NCBI GenBank assembly: GCA_026419785.1
Contig: JAODTK010005733.1
Location: 248,001 to 312,000 of the forward strand
Length of the DNA: 64,000 nucleotides
DNA from: Sclerodactyla briareus
Taxonomy: Eukaryota > Echinodermata > Holothuroidea > Dendrochirotida > Sclerodactylidae
Reading direction: 5' to 3'
The position numbers and the translations under genes are program-made. Shown here one piece after another: positions 62,893 to 64,000 of the stretch; the stretch's first letter is position 1; each line of letters begins with the position of its first letter. The notes beneath the pieces were generated by a model. The model did no database searches. It saw only the letters and a program-made list of their open reading frames with translations, and had not been told where the DNA came from.

Positions 62893-63106
62893 TGTAAGTA
62901 CCCTTGACATGCCGGCACTGACCCATGAACGCGGCGAGAGACAGAGAGAAGCCCCACAGAGAGGGCTGTTGTTGTTTTGGGTTAATCGAGATGGAGACAG
63001 ACGGACGGTACAGCGTGGCTTCGGGCCGAAATCGTGCCCATTAGCTAACAATATCAGGTTAAGTCCGCTTACATTAACATATTACTATGAGTGACTATTA
63101 AAAAAG
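62893..63106 (+). repeat. Dispersed repeat family B, copy 2
   Basis: Counterpart of 45880-46066: GGTTAATCGAGATGGAGACA and GACGGACGGTAC are identical, and the flanks are diverged but collinear over about 190 bp. It starts about 65 bp after the LINE tail. Confidence 0.65.
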
Positions 63107-64000
63107 ATTAGCTCCTTATCGGTGAGGTTACTATAATTCTGTATTATTTAGTCCAAATGAAGTTCTGTGATTATTTCGGACATAAACACCTAACAAGGTT
63201 CTGACAGATAGCTTTTAAAAGGACACTGCAGGCTTGGATTACAACAGAGTTATACCGTGGGAGAATGAAGGACTGTTATCTTATAGTGTTCCTTTGTAGA
63301 GTAAGTGTTTTATAAATGTTTGGACCATTAGTTATCCAAAAGTTTATGGGTAATCCCAATTGCTCAAATAACGCACGAACGTCACCCTTGGACAACCCGG
63401 GAAGTTATGCCATGTTTTTCATTGTTCATTTTGCAAGAGCAGAATAAGAATTTAGCAGACGTTTGTCTTTTCGCTCACCAAGAAAACCATCAACACCTGC
63501 CGACCACACCAGCAATCTCTCCCATAGACTTTAAATGTTTTCGAAGTGAAAATAATTTCAATAGAAACAAAAGATTGTTTCCAAAGGTTGTGCAAAAGAC
63601 ATCAGTTATTAGACATGAGTGATGTTGTCGATCTGCGCATACACATGCACTTCAAAATACTGAACTCCGTGAGGGAAAGTCGTAAGAACTTTGGGATTGG
63701 ACTGAGCATTCAGTTTTTCCAGCTATTGAATTAGCTACTTTATTAATTTATTTGCAGTTGTCCTTTAACTAGGTGTAAAAAGTTGTTCATTCTCGCTGCA
63801 TATACACTTAGTATCCGCCACAATAGCAGTAGTCTTGGAAAAACGAAATATAATGACAGATTTTCCTGGAAGGGATGAACCTGCCCCCCCCCCCCACCCA
63901 CGGAGAAGGCGGTTGCATTACTGCTTGCCCAGACTGTCAGATCCACGCACGCAACACGGCTAACGTCTCTGTGTATCGTAGGTTTCTAGAGCAAGCGATT
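63107..64000. other. No gene recognised; poly(C) tract at about 63883-63894
   Basis: Open frames up to 72 codons are unrecognised. The C-tract has no paired ends within the window. Confidence 0.4.

Overview
This is eukaryotic (animal) genomic DNA. It is AT-rich, contains one recognisable split gene with a very long intron, and carries many microsatellites, short inverted-repeat elements and broken non-LTR retrotransposons. The gene is a Zic/odd-paired family zinc-finger transcription factor on the minus strand. Its protein motifs and the surrounding repeat style fit a marine invertebrate deuterostome such as an echinoderm or hemichordate, but that placement is inference.

Layout. 1-4660: no gene seen. 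About 4660-5630: probable Zic 3' untranslated region. 5629-6174: last Zic exon (zinc fingers 4-5 and the C-terminal EWYVC motif). 6175-29606: a 23.4-kb Zic intron, sparse in recognisable repeats, with TA microsatellites and one reverse-transcriptase fragment at about 21.95-22.27 kb. 29607 to about 30.74 kb: first Zic coding exon (N-terminal ZOC motif and zinc fingers 1-3). 30.74-31.4 kb: Zic upstream region with a long open frame. 31.4-64 kb: gene-poor DNA dense in repeats. These are LINE fragments (36.7, 55.8-56.6 and 61.2-62.8 kb), TIR/MITE-like elements (33.6, 37.4 and 41.6 kb), three non-autonomous hAT-like elements with about 8-bp target duplications (47.5, 49.1-50.4 and 58.5-59.9 kb), tandem repeats (39.6, 42.0-42.8 and 59.3-59.8 kb) and several dispersed repeat families present in two or three copies.

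The Zic exons keep strong protein-level similarity, but only by switching reading frame many times, often at short homopolymers. The likeliest cause is indel error in a noisy long-read assembly; a decaying copy is the alternative. Because of this, absence of other genes cannot be asserted firmly: exons elsewhere could be broken in the same way.

The most interesting structural signal is the set of three hAT-like elements. Each has a G-run/C-run palindrome close to its left end, and one contains three copies of a roughly 198-bp tandem unit.
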